A DNA stretch of 64,000 nucleotides from Molanna angustata (Eukaryota > Arthropoda > Insecta > Trichoptera > Molannidae): the NCBI GenBank assembly GCA_963576475.1, contig OY754982.1:4553201-4617200 (forward strand), given 5' to 3'. Each line of letters opens with the position of its first letter. Positions within the stretch are counted from its first letter, which is position 1. The translations under genes and the position numbers were made by a program. Positions 43,591 to 54,767 of the stretch are shown in pieces. The notes under the pieces are model-generated. The model saw only the letters and a program-made list of their open reading frames with translations. It was not told the origin of the DNA and ran no database searches.

Positions 43591-44239
43591 ATAAATACGA
43601 CGATGGTTTTTAAGTATTGATGGTTTTAAGTGAATAAGGGTTATTAATAATGTTAGAGTAGTGAGAATTAAGGCATTGTCGACGTTTTTTTAACATGCCT
43701 TCAAAGAATAGACTTTCGACTACGATTGTAAATTGTTTATATTTTGTAACTACGTACTTGTACGAAATCAGCTGATAAAACATGGATGAAATGTATGTAA
43801 AACCTGGTAGTTCCTATACAGTTCCATGTTTAATCATTAAATTCGATTGGATAATTTCTCATGGTACTCAGGTGTATCCAGTCATGTCTTTCATACAATA
43901 TTCATCCAAACAAATTGTAATGAATATTCCACAATCGAGCTTCCATACCGATGCCCATTAGATCTTCAAATTCGGTTATGATTCAAGGTGAATCCCCGGG
44001 GCAATCACGCAGGCTCTAACCCAGAAACGTTTCGTAATGGACTTATGAATAATACAAATATTGGGTCACACACAACACCTCGACCAGACAATGTCCCGAT
44101 ACAAATACCTAATGCATGATATGAAGTTCTCATCAGCGTTGGAATTATAGCATGATAAAATATTAGGTCGTAAGGATGGAACATCGAACTAGATGATTTC
44201 AAATGCATAAGATAATTCAAAAATAAAGCTTCGGTTGAT
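43591..44239. other. Unassigned sequence
   Basis: Nothing recognised. Confidence 0.4.
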
Positions 44240-44334
44240 ATATTGAAAATTTTCATTTTCGATGGTTGAAACTGTCACTTCGTGATAGAACTCCATAATC
44301 ACGTAGACTTATAATGTTTCTTTTAATGTAGTTT
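44240..44334 (-). mobile_element. Probable PLE 3' terminal segment
   Basis: Lies just 3' (minus strand) of a decayed hammerhead. It shares ATGGAGTTCTATCA with 52324-52337, which also follows a hammerhead, and the general layout with 8260-8316. No coding part is attached. Confidence 0.45.
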
Positions 44335-44380
44335 GCAAACGCGACCGGTATCGTTCAATGCGGAGCATCGTCAAAATGGT
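44335..44380 (-). ncRNA. Degenerate hammerhead ribozyme
   Basis: The minus strand reads UUGACGA (44374-44368), an extra U, helix II GCUC...GAAC with one mismatch, GAUA (44352-44349, expected GAAA), the palindromic insert CCGG, UC (44344-44343) and GCG. Two core positions are changed, so it should be inactive. The architecture and the extra U match the intact copies. Confidence 0.6.
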
Positions 44381-44399
44381 GAACAATATTTATGAAGAC

Positions 44400-45984
44400 C
44401 ATTATTTATAGATTCAAAACGAGGATACAAATAGTAGAGAAGGGGTAATACCAAGAAAAATAGAATACCTAAAGGCAAATAAGTAGGTACAATAAATTAT
44501 AAATGAAGTAAAGGAATGAATATACATGTAAATATTGTATTGAAAGGAAAGCAATTAAGAATAAAAAAATATTCATCTTAGTATATTTAATAATCGCCAA
44601 TTTCTATTTGTACGTTAATCAAAGAAATTTCTTTTTACTCTATCTCTAAAATTTCGAAGTGTCTTTTTTTAAACGGAACCACGCGAGATGTTTTTTAAGG
44701 TTTTAAGGTACAAATACATTGTTGATGGCAAAATTAATTTCCAATAAAAAGTTCAATAAAATATGAAAAAGAATAAACAATGAAGTAAGAACAGAAGTGA
44801 AAGTATTGATAGATATTATCTAATTGCACACATCATTACAACAATCACAAGTCTAAATCAGGACGCAAACTATGAAAGTGAAGGGACATTACTTCCGCAT
44901 CTCCCTCCATTGTGCCGGAGGGAGAAAGATGCAGTGTGCCCAAGACAGTGAGTTGTGGAGGATCAAGAGGACGCCAATGTTCAAGAATGGAAAAGAACAG
45001 GCTGAAGAAGAATCGTTGGAAGAGAAACCTAGGAATTCTATTAAAACAAAATTAAAAACAGTTGACTACGGAGCTAAACCTGCAACAATAATATAATTAG
45101 AGCATAAAGTTTCTTCGGTGGTTTTAGAAACACGCGAAATTGGCGAGAGGCAGTGAGCTGCTCCATTACGGACGATTAGTGTGGTTTGCAACTTTGGGGT
45201 TAGCGTGCCAATTTCCTTAACATTTTACCCGATTTATGAATTTCAATCTCACTTCGTCAACTATTTTGAAAATCAAATTGAGTTAATATTAACGCCAAAT
45301 TGCCACTTTGCGCTGAACAACACACAGACAATGCTTTAAGGGCTATACGGTTGGATAGAATGTGTATAACAAAACTAGATATTTGGGATGTGACATGTTA
45401 GTGTACATATGTAGACGTGCAGATAGAATCAGACGCCATACATTGCAATTTTCAATCCTGGCAAACAATGTATCTATATTATAACTTCTATAGGAAGATG
45501 GTTATTTAATTATTAGATTGATTATGATTAATTAGTTTCAAAGAATATTAATTTATAATAATGAGTATTTGCGTGTCCACAAAGGTATCGGTAAACCTCA
45601 TCTCTCTATATTAGATATACTACAGACAATTGGGGCAACTGATAATTCATATAATAAAAGATAGTACTCCTTCTGACAATTGTATTTATTTAACTTACGG
45701 ATTTACACTGTAGTTTTTTTAATAATTATTATATTCAATTTACACGTAATAAGAATGTAGAGGAGAATCCGCGATACGTCAGGCCACGGCGACTGGAGAA
45801 ATTCCGAATGAATTGCAAAGATGTGGATAACTATTTATAACCTCCGCTTGTGTTGGTAGCAATGACATGGCAGCAGAGATGTGGGGATTTTCCGCCACAC
45901 TTGTATCTCCAAATTCACCTTCTTATACTGAGACTCATATTGTTTTGCCTGTTCTGAGGCAGCACTCTTGAGACATTTAGACAA
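44400..45984. other. Unassigned sequence
   Basis: The frame 44872-45096 (74 codons, ending KTVDYGAKPATII) is Lys/Glu-rich and unrecognised. Everything else is AT-rich, without familiar elements. Confidence 0.4.
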
Positions 45985-46562
45985 AGCTTATAATAATAAT
46001 AATAAAAGTTTTTATTTCAATTCGTGAAGAGGGGGGTGCAATGCTACACAAAACATATTATTTATACATCATACAAAATTATATAAAAAAATAAAAATAT
46101 AAGAATAACACATCAATATTAAAAAAAAAATAACTGTAATAACTTAAGTCACTGCATAACTGATGCCCGTCTTCTGTGAATTGGAGAATCAAGCCGTTTA
46201 CTAGCTGCTCGCACAATGGATCTTTATTCTTGTATTAGCTATCTTATGTCGTCGGAGAGCGGCAAAGCCATGGATCCTGCGCTCTGCAAACATTTGAGAT
46301 GCACTGCTGAATCTGGGTAACCCGAGCTTTATCGTAAAGGCATTGTTGTATTGTACTCTCATTGAATTATACGACTCTTGTGTGTGTCTACACCACAGCT
46401 CACTAATATACAGATTAGTGCAATATGTAATACAGAGATATCTCTTCAAATTGTCACTGCATCTAGTGAACTTCCTCGTTAGCATATTAGACCTTATAGT
46501 AATAGCCCTTCTCTGCCTTTCGATGTCCTTAATATCACTTAAGTCGACACGCTTACATTTTA
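45985..46562 (-). pseudogene. LINE ORF2 C-terminus with (TAA)n 3' tail
   Basis: The minus strand reads RRAITIRSNMLTRKFTRCSD, NLKRYLCITYCTNLYISELW, then NNAFTIKLGLPRFSSASQMF, AERRIHGFAALRRHKI, a common post-RT segment of insect LINEs (R-x-N-x-L-x-R-x-F ... F/Y-C-x-x-x-Y-x-x-x-L-W). The UTR to 45985 ends in (AATAAT)n. The frame above 46562 runs into a SINE and is chimeric. Confidence 0.82.
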
Positions 46563-46564
46563 TT

Positions 46565-46729
46565 AAAAAAAAATAATATGTCCTTGTAACAAGTACATAT
46601 ACATACAGCCTCATACATTCCCTAAACAAAGCATAAATGCTTGTGCTAAATAGGCGAACGAAATAGATTCAAACCCACGACCGCAGGATTACAAATCCAA
46701 CGCGCCAACCGCTCTGCCACCACCCGTCG
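46565..46729 (-). mobile_element. SINE family 1, divergent
   Basis: AATATGTCCTTGTAACAAGT, ACAAAGCATAAATGCTTGTG, B box region TTCAAACCCACGACC and AACCGCTCTGCCACCACCC. The TΨC arm has decayed. Confidence 0.88.
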
Positions 46730-46734
46730 TAATC

Positions 46735-46812
46735 CCTGAATGTGCCTTGAGTTCATGGTTCCTCTATAATATTCCAACTTCGCCTTTATTGAGATATTAA
46801 AAATATTGTCAA
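46735..46812 (-). repeat. Dispersed repeat family A, 5' fragment
   Basis: GTGCCTTGAGTTCATGGTTC, CTCTATAATATTCCAACTTC, GCCTTTATTGAGATATTAAA is the reverse complement of the family start. Confidence 0.7.
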
Positions 46813-49304
46813 AAATAAATTACATGTTCAACAACTATATGTTCCTGTATGTATTTTACTATGGGAAAATAAATATTAATATTATTAAAATAAGCGTGAA
46901 ATTAAACTTATAGTATGTCGTGTAACTATGGATATAAATGAGGTGGGAATTTTTTATCAAGAAAGAAAAATGATCAATTTTCTATTTAAGCCAAAATAAT
47001 AGAAACCAATTAATGTTATGTATACTCATAGAATAATAATAGTAAAGAATACTCTTTAGCCTGCAGTAAACGCGACTGCTTTATGTTGACTAATTTGGTC
47101 AACATTTTGTTACGAGCATTCAGTAATCATTTGGCCGTCTGCGTGGATACGTTCTCCAAATAGGGAAGTTTTTAAATGCTTGCAAAATTATTCACGCAGT
47201 CATAATGAGTAGTACCATACGAACAATGTCTACCAAGCAGAGTCATACATATATTGACACGAGTCGGCCAATAAAACGGCTTCACTTTTTCAGCGAGGTA
47301 TTGTATGAATTGAATTGAATTCTATAGTTTAATTATTCTATGTGTATAGTATAATTATACAACAAAACATTTTTCGGGTATGGAAAAAATGATAGCATAG
47401 ATTTGAGAAAAACATTTTTGCTCCAAGAGTTCAGGTGAATTGGAGAATATTACCGAGAAGATAGAAAAAGCGTATATTCTCCGGAGACATTTAAAAATCC
47501 GACGTGATTGTCCAACTGACATGCGCCTCTCCATTATGCAGTCGGGTGAGCAATAAAAACTGCGACTAGAGAAGAAACTCGGTCATAAATCTGACCAGAA
47601 ATTGCTTCAATTTTCTCTAGACAGCGGGGCGCTATAGAGTAATATTAGCTTCAATCAGAAAAGTCTTTCCCAAATAAAATAAGAAATATTCAACGATTCT
47701 AAATTACATTTATGATTCAATGAACGTTATTCAAATAGTACGATGAAAAATATTCATTTCATGTTCGCAGTTTGTTGATGACTGTTTGTACATAGTTCAT
47801 ATAAGACATTTGATTTGATGATGTTAACGCCAATATTGACGTAATTATTGTTACATGTTTTACATTCAAAAATGTCAAATTAATAATAGACGCAATCATT
47901 GCTTATCCGCACCTATAATTTAGTATTCTTAAGAACGTCATCAAGTCAACATGTAATCCTCGAACTCGCAACTCCTAAACATCAGTAAACTTAACATGCT
48001 CCGTCACACGCATCGTGCAATATAATTAGTATTGGTCAACAAGTGCAACAAGCTTCAACCATATGGAAAAGAAAAGAAGCCAATGGAAAGACAGAAAGTG
48101 CGTATTTTCATTAATTTTTCCTACTGACTTGACAGTGGTTGCAACATATTTAAAAAAAAATTAAATCAAATCTCGAAAATAGAGTCCACTTTAAATTATA
48201 TAACAAAATCATGACAACCGATTTTTATGGTATAAATTCAATAAGTTGACTATTTTAACAAAGCGTCTTAGTTCAGTAAATTTGTCGTTTGAATATTGAG
48301 ATTTTGTTCAAATAGTTCAGTAAATTTGTCGTTTTGTTCAATAAATTGGTCATTAAAATATTGAATATCAATTCATTTGAATAAAACTTGTCATGATTCC
48401 TGTAAAATGTGGCAAATTAATCTATGAGATTGTTTTCAATAAATACATTTTAGGAAAAACCCTACAAACTGTTTATAAGTTTGTGGCGAATCGGGGATTT
48501 TTTGAGTACATCTACATATATGTATGAATGTACATTTTCCTACTATACTGAGTCACCCGATAGGTTTACAGAAAGGTCTCGCATTCTTTATACTCAATCA
48601 ATCCAGTCGACACGTGCCTTCGTCCGAGAAGTGGTGAGGAATCTTCGCAAAGGAATTGGCCCCCAACGGATTCCGGAAAACTTTTTTGCGAATTTGTGAT
48701 CGATCTTGTACTCTCTAACAATCAAAAGGCCTGGGTCCCGAACCCTGAGGGTCACCGCGGCTTGTACTCTGGGGAAATTGAATGCGTATTTTTTCATACG
48801 CCAAATTTTTCTTTGCGTTTTCTATTTTTGCATCCGGATACAAGAGTTCATTGGTAGCTTTGATATCTTTTGTGAAGGCTATAATTGACAATTTAAAAAC
48901 ATAAACAAAGGCGATGCGAGCGATATAAATTATTTTAGAAAAATGTTATTAAACATACGCAATTATTTGTCTTCAAATTATCCAATTTAAACACAAACTA
49001 TTATTAAAGTATTAAATAATACGATGCAGCACATTACCTATACTTCTTATCAACCATATTGATTTCTTAATATTTTATATAATAATAATCGTTTAGCGTA
49101 TTTTAACAATTATTTTATTCAAAATGATGACTTTGAGCATTGACTGAGATCAAAATTGAAGAAAATTTGATTTGACAATAAATACGTTTTATTTTGTTTT
49201 CAAGGCTCTATAGGTTAATTTTCATTTTTTAAAGTCCATCATTTATAACGTTGTAGTACTATAAAATTAAAATGTAAATCATGTCATTAAAAAGATATAG
49301 GTAT
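46813..49304. other. Longest unassigned stretch
   Basis: About 2.5 kb without a recognised element or convincing exon. A degenerate local repeat (TTCAGTAAATTTGTCGTTT) occurs twice at 48274-48335, with a partial third copy near 48340. 48560-48790 is somewhat GC-richer, with overlapping small frames on both strands and no familiar motif. Confidence 0.45.
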
Positions 49305-50743
49305 CACAGAAAAAAACTAGGCCGTTTTATTCTCTTAATTCAAGAGTTTTAATTTTCTCAAGCAATTCAAGAGAATATTGAATTGAGTTAAGAATATTTA
49401 TTTGAATTAAGAAAATCATTTATCTTCAATTTAATAAATATTTTTCTCTAATTATTTTGTTGCTTCAAGAAATTTTTTTTATTCCAAGTAATATAATTAT
49501 CTTGGATTAAGAAAAAACACAAAACATTGATTGAAGAAATAGATTTATTCATTCGAGAAAATATTTTCTCATATCGAGAGTGTTTGTAAAGTAAGTTTGT
49601 ACTAATGTAGTCAATATAATGTTTTTTTTTACAACATTAAGTATGTTTAACCATGTTTTTTTTTAAATTTTATTCTAACATTTTTTTATAGTTTTTAAAT
49701 TTATGTTTACTTTAAAGTATGTAATTTTTACAAACCAATATCCAATCGCTTCATCTTGGACACTGTAGTGTCCACGACGTAAAATATTGTTAAAGCTCTA
49801 CAAAATATAGTCATCCTACTCAAATATGTAAAAACAAACGTTATTACCATATGCTATCCTTTTCTCGGATAGATTATATTCATGTTTTTTCCCCTAGATG
49901 GCGATATGTTTGCTAATAATACGAATATATACGTAATAAATTACGAAATTAAGTGTTATTCATAAGGTTAGCGATACGTTAAAATATATTATGGTTTTCA
50001 AGCAGTTTTCTATTGATATTAAGGAATTCTTCTAATTAAATTGGGCTGACCTCTGCTTACTCAATTGTTGGTGTGAACATTTTAAGTTTTTGCTTATTTA
50101 CAAATATTTCGATTAAAGATAAAACGGATACTGGCATTGTTAACGAGATTCTGTTATGCTTTTTTTTTATCCCTTTATTGTAATTAATCGGAGGATAACT
50201 CTTTTTTAATAGTGCCTTTCAGTTTTTATTTAGTTGTTATTTCAATTGTAAATACCTTAATAATTTATATTTAAAAATAGAGATTTCACATTTTTATTAA
50301 GTTGCACGTTGAGTACGACTTTGTCAAGACATAAAGTGAATGAGCATTATCGTTAATTGTATAAATTGCTTAAAAAAAGTGTTTATAGCTTAAAAGTTTC
50401 GATTTTAAGTGTTATTTTTTGTACAATATGTCATTATGATTAAAATAAACGTAAAACCAAATTATATCATTTTGTTTTTAAAAATTCCATTTCTCCTATG
50501 AATATATAAGTCTTCTTAGATTAATTTAAAAGTTTTCTTGGTTTCATGATATTTATTTCTTTCATGAAGATATAAGTCTTCTTGAATTAAAATGATACAT
50601 TTTGTCAGTTTGAGATATTTATTATCTTGGTCTGAGATAATATGAAATTTCTCAATTTGAGAGAATATTTTTTTTTGTTATATATGAAATTATATTTTCT
50701 TGACTCAAAGCAAATTTCTTTGACTGAAGATTTTTTTTCTGTG
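49305..50743. mobile_element. 1.44-kb AT-rich element with short terminal inverted repeats
   Basis: The ends CACAGAAAAAAA and TTTTTTTTCTGTG are inverted repeats, further bracketed by GGTAT on the left and ATACC on the right. Both subterminal regions carry many loosely repeated words of the type TCAAGAAAAT or TTGAGAAA, pointing inward from each end. The middle (about 49600-50480) is AT-rich with no ORF above 60 codons. This layout suggests a non-autonomous DNA transposon. No clear target-site duplication was found and the superfamily is unknown. Confidence 0.6.
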
Positions 50744-51748
50744 ATGATACCAAATAACGTTAATTTTACATGTAAATACACCATACTCATCAGTAATTTG
50801 AGAAAGGATAGGTAATGCGCATTTATACGAGTAGTCTTTATTCGAAATTATGTTTTTAAAGTATAGAGTTATAAACCATGTAAAGAAGGAATATGTTCAA
50901 CTAAAGAATATATATCTAAACAGTTTTATCACAATACGATATTATAGCGTTGAATAATACCATTTTGAATCATGGGTATATTCCGTATTCCATATGAAGT
51001 CTAGAAATGTATGGATAAAGCCCACAGACAGGGTTACCGAAGTTTCTTTTATTTTTTTTATGACGATTTTTCGTCATTTGATTCCGTATTTTTTTTCGCA
51101 TGTCACAATACTTGAAATATCAACAATTTAAATTTATGGTAAATTTTTCGACCATTTCAAATACTATAATCACTTTGTTTTAACCGCAAGTATGAGTCAT
51201 TTGATACGAACGTTTCGAAGCGACTACTTATTCGTTTGGTCGTATTAAAACTAACTCTCATCAGTAATATGTTGGAGGCGGAAGGAGAGTGTTGGGTTAC
51301 GACAAGAATACAATTTAGGAAACGGGAACATATTAATGAGTTGGCTACTTATTAAAATTTGATCGGTCAAAATCATTTCCCCTATGAGTTCCTCAGTTAC
51401 AATGACTAGTGATCGCCCAGAGGACGAAAATAGACTGTAATTCATGAAAATTTCAAATTTTAAAAGTCATTGGACTTGGACTAGATCTATGATATAAAAA
51501 CATCATGTACCTATTCATCAATGGGAACAAAGTTTTCTTTTCTCATATTGCAAAGTGTAATTGTTAAAGTTCCTATCATTTATATTGTTTCACAGTAGAT
51601 TATGTATTTTTCTTTAACATGTTCCGTATTTGAATTTAAAACAACTATGTTTGACATTGACAGTATGAAAGAAAACAATATATGGTTTGAAGTGACATTT
51701 TTTTTATTTAAATTAATACATATATTTGTAATAGGTACATATAATGCA
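50744..51748. other. Unassigned sequence
   Basis: Nothing recognised. Confidence 0.4.
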
Positions 51749-52150
51749 ATTTTAGCTTTCTGCACCCCTCCTCCATATGAATTTTAACTATGCCAAATGC
51801 CACACTACCCAGTGCGCGCAGTTTGCTTTAAAAGGGTTCCGAAATTTTTGTATCACGTATAAATATATAGATTCTACCTACATATAGGTACATAAACATA
51901 CTATAATGATCTAATTAATCACTCTGCTTATGAAAATGAAAGAAATATACCCTCATTTTAAGTACCGACTTATGAAATGCCAAATGCCACATTCCCCCGT
52001 GCGCGCAGTTTGCTTAAAAAGTGATCCTAAATTTTCGCAATGCGTATAAATATATAGATTCTACCTACATATATACATACTATGATGATCAAATTAATCA
52101 CTCTGCTTAAGCAAATGAAAAAAATATATCCGAATATTAAAAACCTTTTA
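51749..52150 (+). repeat. Dispersed repeat family F, tandemly duplicated (187 bp)
   Basis: ATGCCAAATGCCACA at 51790 and 51977 define two units 187 bp apart. Each holds GTGCGCGCAGTTTGCTT, a CGTATAAATATATAGATTCT block and ATTAATCACTCTGCTTA. The TATAAATA word 45-50 bp after the GC-rich GTGCGCGC could be a promoter-like element. A single copy lies at 31926. The duplication ends only about 65 bp before a hammerhead ribozyme. Confidence 0.85.
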
Positions 52151-52212
52151 ATTTTTTTTCTACATTTCAATATGGTGATCTTCTGATACAAAGTGCAATT
52201 TATCTAGATTAA

Positions 52213-52275
52213 ATTTATCTAGATCATTATTCTGACGATGTGCCTAGCACGAAACGCGTCGATAATCTAATAAAT
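52213..52275 (+). ncRNA. Hammerhead ribozyme, best preserved in the window
   Basis: Helix I: AUUAUU (52226-52231) with GAUAAU (52261-52266), 6 bp, extended distally by AUUUAU-UAG with CUA-AUAAAU across a bulge. Core CUGACGA (52232-52238; position 7 tolerates C), extra U, helix II GUGC-CUA-GCAC, GAAA (52251-52254), helix III insert CGCG (self-complementary) and UC, with predicted cleavage after C52260. Every invariant catalytic residue is present. A one-palindrome helix III predicts poor monomer but good dimer activity, as described for PLE and retrozyme hammerheads. Confidence 0.88.
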
Positions 52276-52400
52276 ACAATAGAACTATTACCAAGTTTTT
52301 TTATATTTTTATAACATATATACAATGGAGTTCTATCAAGAATTGTCGATCGACAAACTAAACTTAGTTATCTAGATTAAAAATTCGTTGAAATATCGAG
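52276..52400 (+). mobile_element. Probable PLE or retrozyme 3' segment after the hammerhead
   Basis: Contains ATGGAGTTCTATCA, shared with the segment behind the decayed hammerhead at 44335. No coding sequence. Confidence 0.4.
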
Positions 52401-53080
52401 CAAATTTTCATCATATAGGTGTATATAACTTAATTTACTTTTTTCAATTCCCGGTATCCCCAGGTTGGTCACGTGCTTCGGTTATAAAGTCTCGTGCGTT
52501 GGTTATAACAATGCAGTAGGTTCTGTTACTGCACTAAAAGTACACACAAGCGCATCCAATACAAATGCAAATGGGGAAATGGAATTGTCGTATTGTTGTC
52601 AACCCATGTCTGTATTATCATCCAACCTCCACCTGCGCGGAGTAGGTACCTACCTTCAGAACAACACACAACAGAACGGGAAGTGAAGAGGATGTTCAGG
52701 AATAATTGAGGAAAACCGTAATATTGACACAAGGGAACTGATCTCTACCACGGTACTCTGTACAACGAATCTGAATTCGTAATTGCTATACCAGGTTCAG
52801 AATCACCGACAAAACTTTACAAACTACGTGAATTTGATGATCTTTTAGACATTGAAGAACTTCGATGGAAAAATAACATCTCTTGGAAGTCCACAGCTAC
52901 TATTTGTTTCTAAAAATACGTGTTTTTGATGACATTTTATGACATCACACAAAGATCACATGTTTTCCCGTAATTTGACAACTGACAAAACATTATGTAT
53001 AGGATGGAATATTTTATTGGTCAGGTACATAGTAATAATTATTCGAAAACAAAGCGATATGTAACTCATTATTTATTTAT
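52401..53080. other. Unassigned sequence
   Basis: Somewhat GC-richer at 52450-52690, with open frames on both strands (52465-52686 plus, 52526-52732 minus) and no recognised domain. Confidence 0.4.
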
Positions 53081-53125
53081 TTATTTATTTAATATTGCTT
53101 CTCGGGCAACAACAGGAACTATTTA
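53081..53125 (-). mobile_element. SINE family 2, 3' tip
   Basis: (ATTT)n then AATATTGCTTCTCGGGCAAC and AACAGGAACTA, the minus-strand end of the SINE. Confidence 0.75.
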
Positions 53126-53416
53126 TTGTTTTAAAGTAATTGTATAAATATCAATTTGGGGTGTGCTATGTACAGGAGATACATACTTTCCTTAATCATT
53201 TTTATGGAAGTCATTTCTGATGTATAAATACTTTGAATTAAAATGTAATACTCGATTTTTGACACTTGAAAAAGAAGCGTTATTTGCTGGAAATTAAATA
53301 CCTCTAAGATTAACCACTTTGAACAAATTATATCAATAAACTTATAGTTTGGGTGTGGGATGAACAGATATTATACATTTAATGATTCGGCGGATATTTT
53401 GTGGTAGTTAATATAA
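53126..53416. other. Unassigned sequence
   Basis: Nothing recognised. Confidence 0.35.
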
Positions 53417-53471
53417 ACCATTTTTGAATTATTAGTTAGCTATAAACCACTTGTTTTTTGAGTCACTTCGC

Positions 53472-53507
53472 GACATGTTTCGGAAGCGCTGTCCTTCCAT
53501 CGACCGG
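53472..53507 (-). ncRNA. Decayed hammerhead motif in the left PLE arm
   Basis: Mirror of 54337-54372 and identical to it as far as read: the core box reads CGGUCGA instead of CUGACGA, followed by an extra U, helix II GGAAG...CUUCC, GAAA, the palindromic insert CAUG and UC. Two invariant bases (U4, A6) are changed, so it should not cleave. Confidence 0.6.
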
Positions 53508-53517
53508 CGTGTCGAGA

Positions 53518-53958
53518 CTAACATATTGAATTTGTGTGAATCTGTCTGTGAAGCGAGGGGGGTGGCGGTTGAGGGTTGGTTGGGTTAGTGGGGGGAGGGG
53601 AGAATTGTGAAGTGTTTTTGTTTTTGATGGGAAATATATTAAGTATTGGAGAGGTGTTATGAAAGGTATGGTTATTTATAAGTTTTATACCGGAATTTAT
53701 GTGTTTATGTATTTCGAGCGTTTCGTAGTTGTTAAGTCGGTATCCTTTATTCTGTGTTTCATGTAATAGTTTTAGTTTGTGGTTATTGAAAGAGTGATTA
53801 GTTTGGATAATGTGGTTAGCAAATTCTGAGAAATTATTGTTGTTTAAGCATCTTCTGTGTTCGTTAATTCTTATATTTAGGTTACGTGATGTCTGTCCTA
53901 TGTAGTGTTCATTACAGTCACCACATGTTATTCTATAAACTCCACATTTTCTTTGTAA
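53518..53958 (-). pseudogene. PLE GIY-YIG endonuclease fragment
   Basis: 147 codons on the minus strand: LQRKCGVYRITCGDCNEHYI, GQTSRNLNIRINEHRRC, then SEFANHIIQTNHSFNNHKLK, LLHETQNKGYRLNNYETLEI and a proline-rich end before the stop at 53518. GVY ... YIGQTSR ... R..EH is the GIY-YIG signature with both tyrosines, and the C-x-D-C pair is typical of PLE. Upstream bases 53959-54055 encode NTLPTSIKAAFYTNNNISRS in another frame, so there is one frameshift. The RT domain is gone. Confidence 0.93.
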
Positions 53959-54336
53959 TTTCTTTTAGTTTTAGAATTTAATAATGATCTACTGATGTTG
54001 TTGTTGGTGTAAAATGCAGCTTTGATACTAGTTGGCAGTGTATTTTTTATTTTTTCAATAACCACAAACTAAAACTATTACATGAAACACAGAATAAAGG
54101 ATACCGACTTAACAACTACGAAACGCTCGAAATACATAAACACATAAATTCCGGTATAAAACTTATAAATAACCATACCTTTCATAACACCTCTCCAATA
54201 CTTAATATATTTCCCATCAAAAACAAAAACACTTCACAATTCTCCCCTCCCCCCACTAACCCAACCAACCCTCAACCGCCACCCCCCTCGCTTCACAGAC
54301 AGATTCACACAAATTCAATATGTTAGTCTCGACACG

Positions 54337-54380
54337 CCGGTCGATGGAAGGACAGCGCTTCCGAAACATGTCGCGAAGTG
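54337..54380 (+). ncRNA. Decayed hammerhead motif in the right PLE arm
   Basis: CGGUCGA (54338-54344), U, GGAAG-GACAGCG-CUUCC (perfect 5-bp helix II), GAAA (54363-54366), CAUG, UC (54371-54372), GCG pairing with the CGC before the core. See the left arm for the mutated core positions. Confidence 0.6.
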
Positions 54381-54439
54381 ACTCAAAAAACAAGTGGTTT
54401 ATAGCTAACTAATAATTCAAAAATGGTAGATATTATACA

Positions 54440-54765
54440 AACCACCACGCCGTTTTTATTAGACGAGAATGTATGATTGAAAGAAATATCGTAAGTAAGA
54501 CGAAAATAAATGCCCTAAGGTGGTTCGGCCACATAGAACATAGAAAGAATGAGTGATGTCCGTCTGACAAAAAAAGTGTACAAGGCTGATAAAAGAGGAA
54601 CGAAAAGTAGAGGTCGGCCAAGAAAAAGTTGGCACGATCACATAAATGGGATTTTGAAAGATGGTGATGTTAGAAGTAAGAATAATAGAAGAGCATGTCA
54701 AGAGGAGTCTGGCGTTCGGTTCTCTCTGCCTACCCCAAATAGGGAAATGGCGTGATGGTATGGTA
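54440..54765 (+). pseudogene. LINE tail family fragment
   Basis: KTKINALRWFGH, then after a shift SDVRLTKKVYKADKRGTKSR, GRPRKSWHDHINGILKDGDV, NNRRACQEESGVRFSLPTPN. The 3' end is AAATGGCGTGATGGTATGG. It starts immediately after the PLE inverted repeat. Confidence 0.87.
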
Positions 54766-54767
54766 TG

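Larger units (their letters stand above)
53417..54427 (-). mobile_element. Penelope-like element 3' part flanked by a 375-bp inverted repeat
   Basis: 53417-53791 and 54053-54427 are equal-length reverse complements, with no mismatch in the parts I compared, separated by 261 bp. Left arm plus spacer form the 3' end of a PLE on the minus strand (GIY-YIG endonuclease, proline-rich end, then a hammerhead-like motif). The right arm is the inverted duplicate at the truncated 5' side. Inverted terminal duplications of this kind are known for PLEs. Transcription through it would give a long hairpin RNA. Confidence 0.92.

Noticed and set aside
46563..46629. N-terminal part of the 142-codon ORF at 46201-46629
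   Set aside because: This part lies in an adjacent SINE; only the LINE-derived portion is meaningful.
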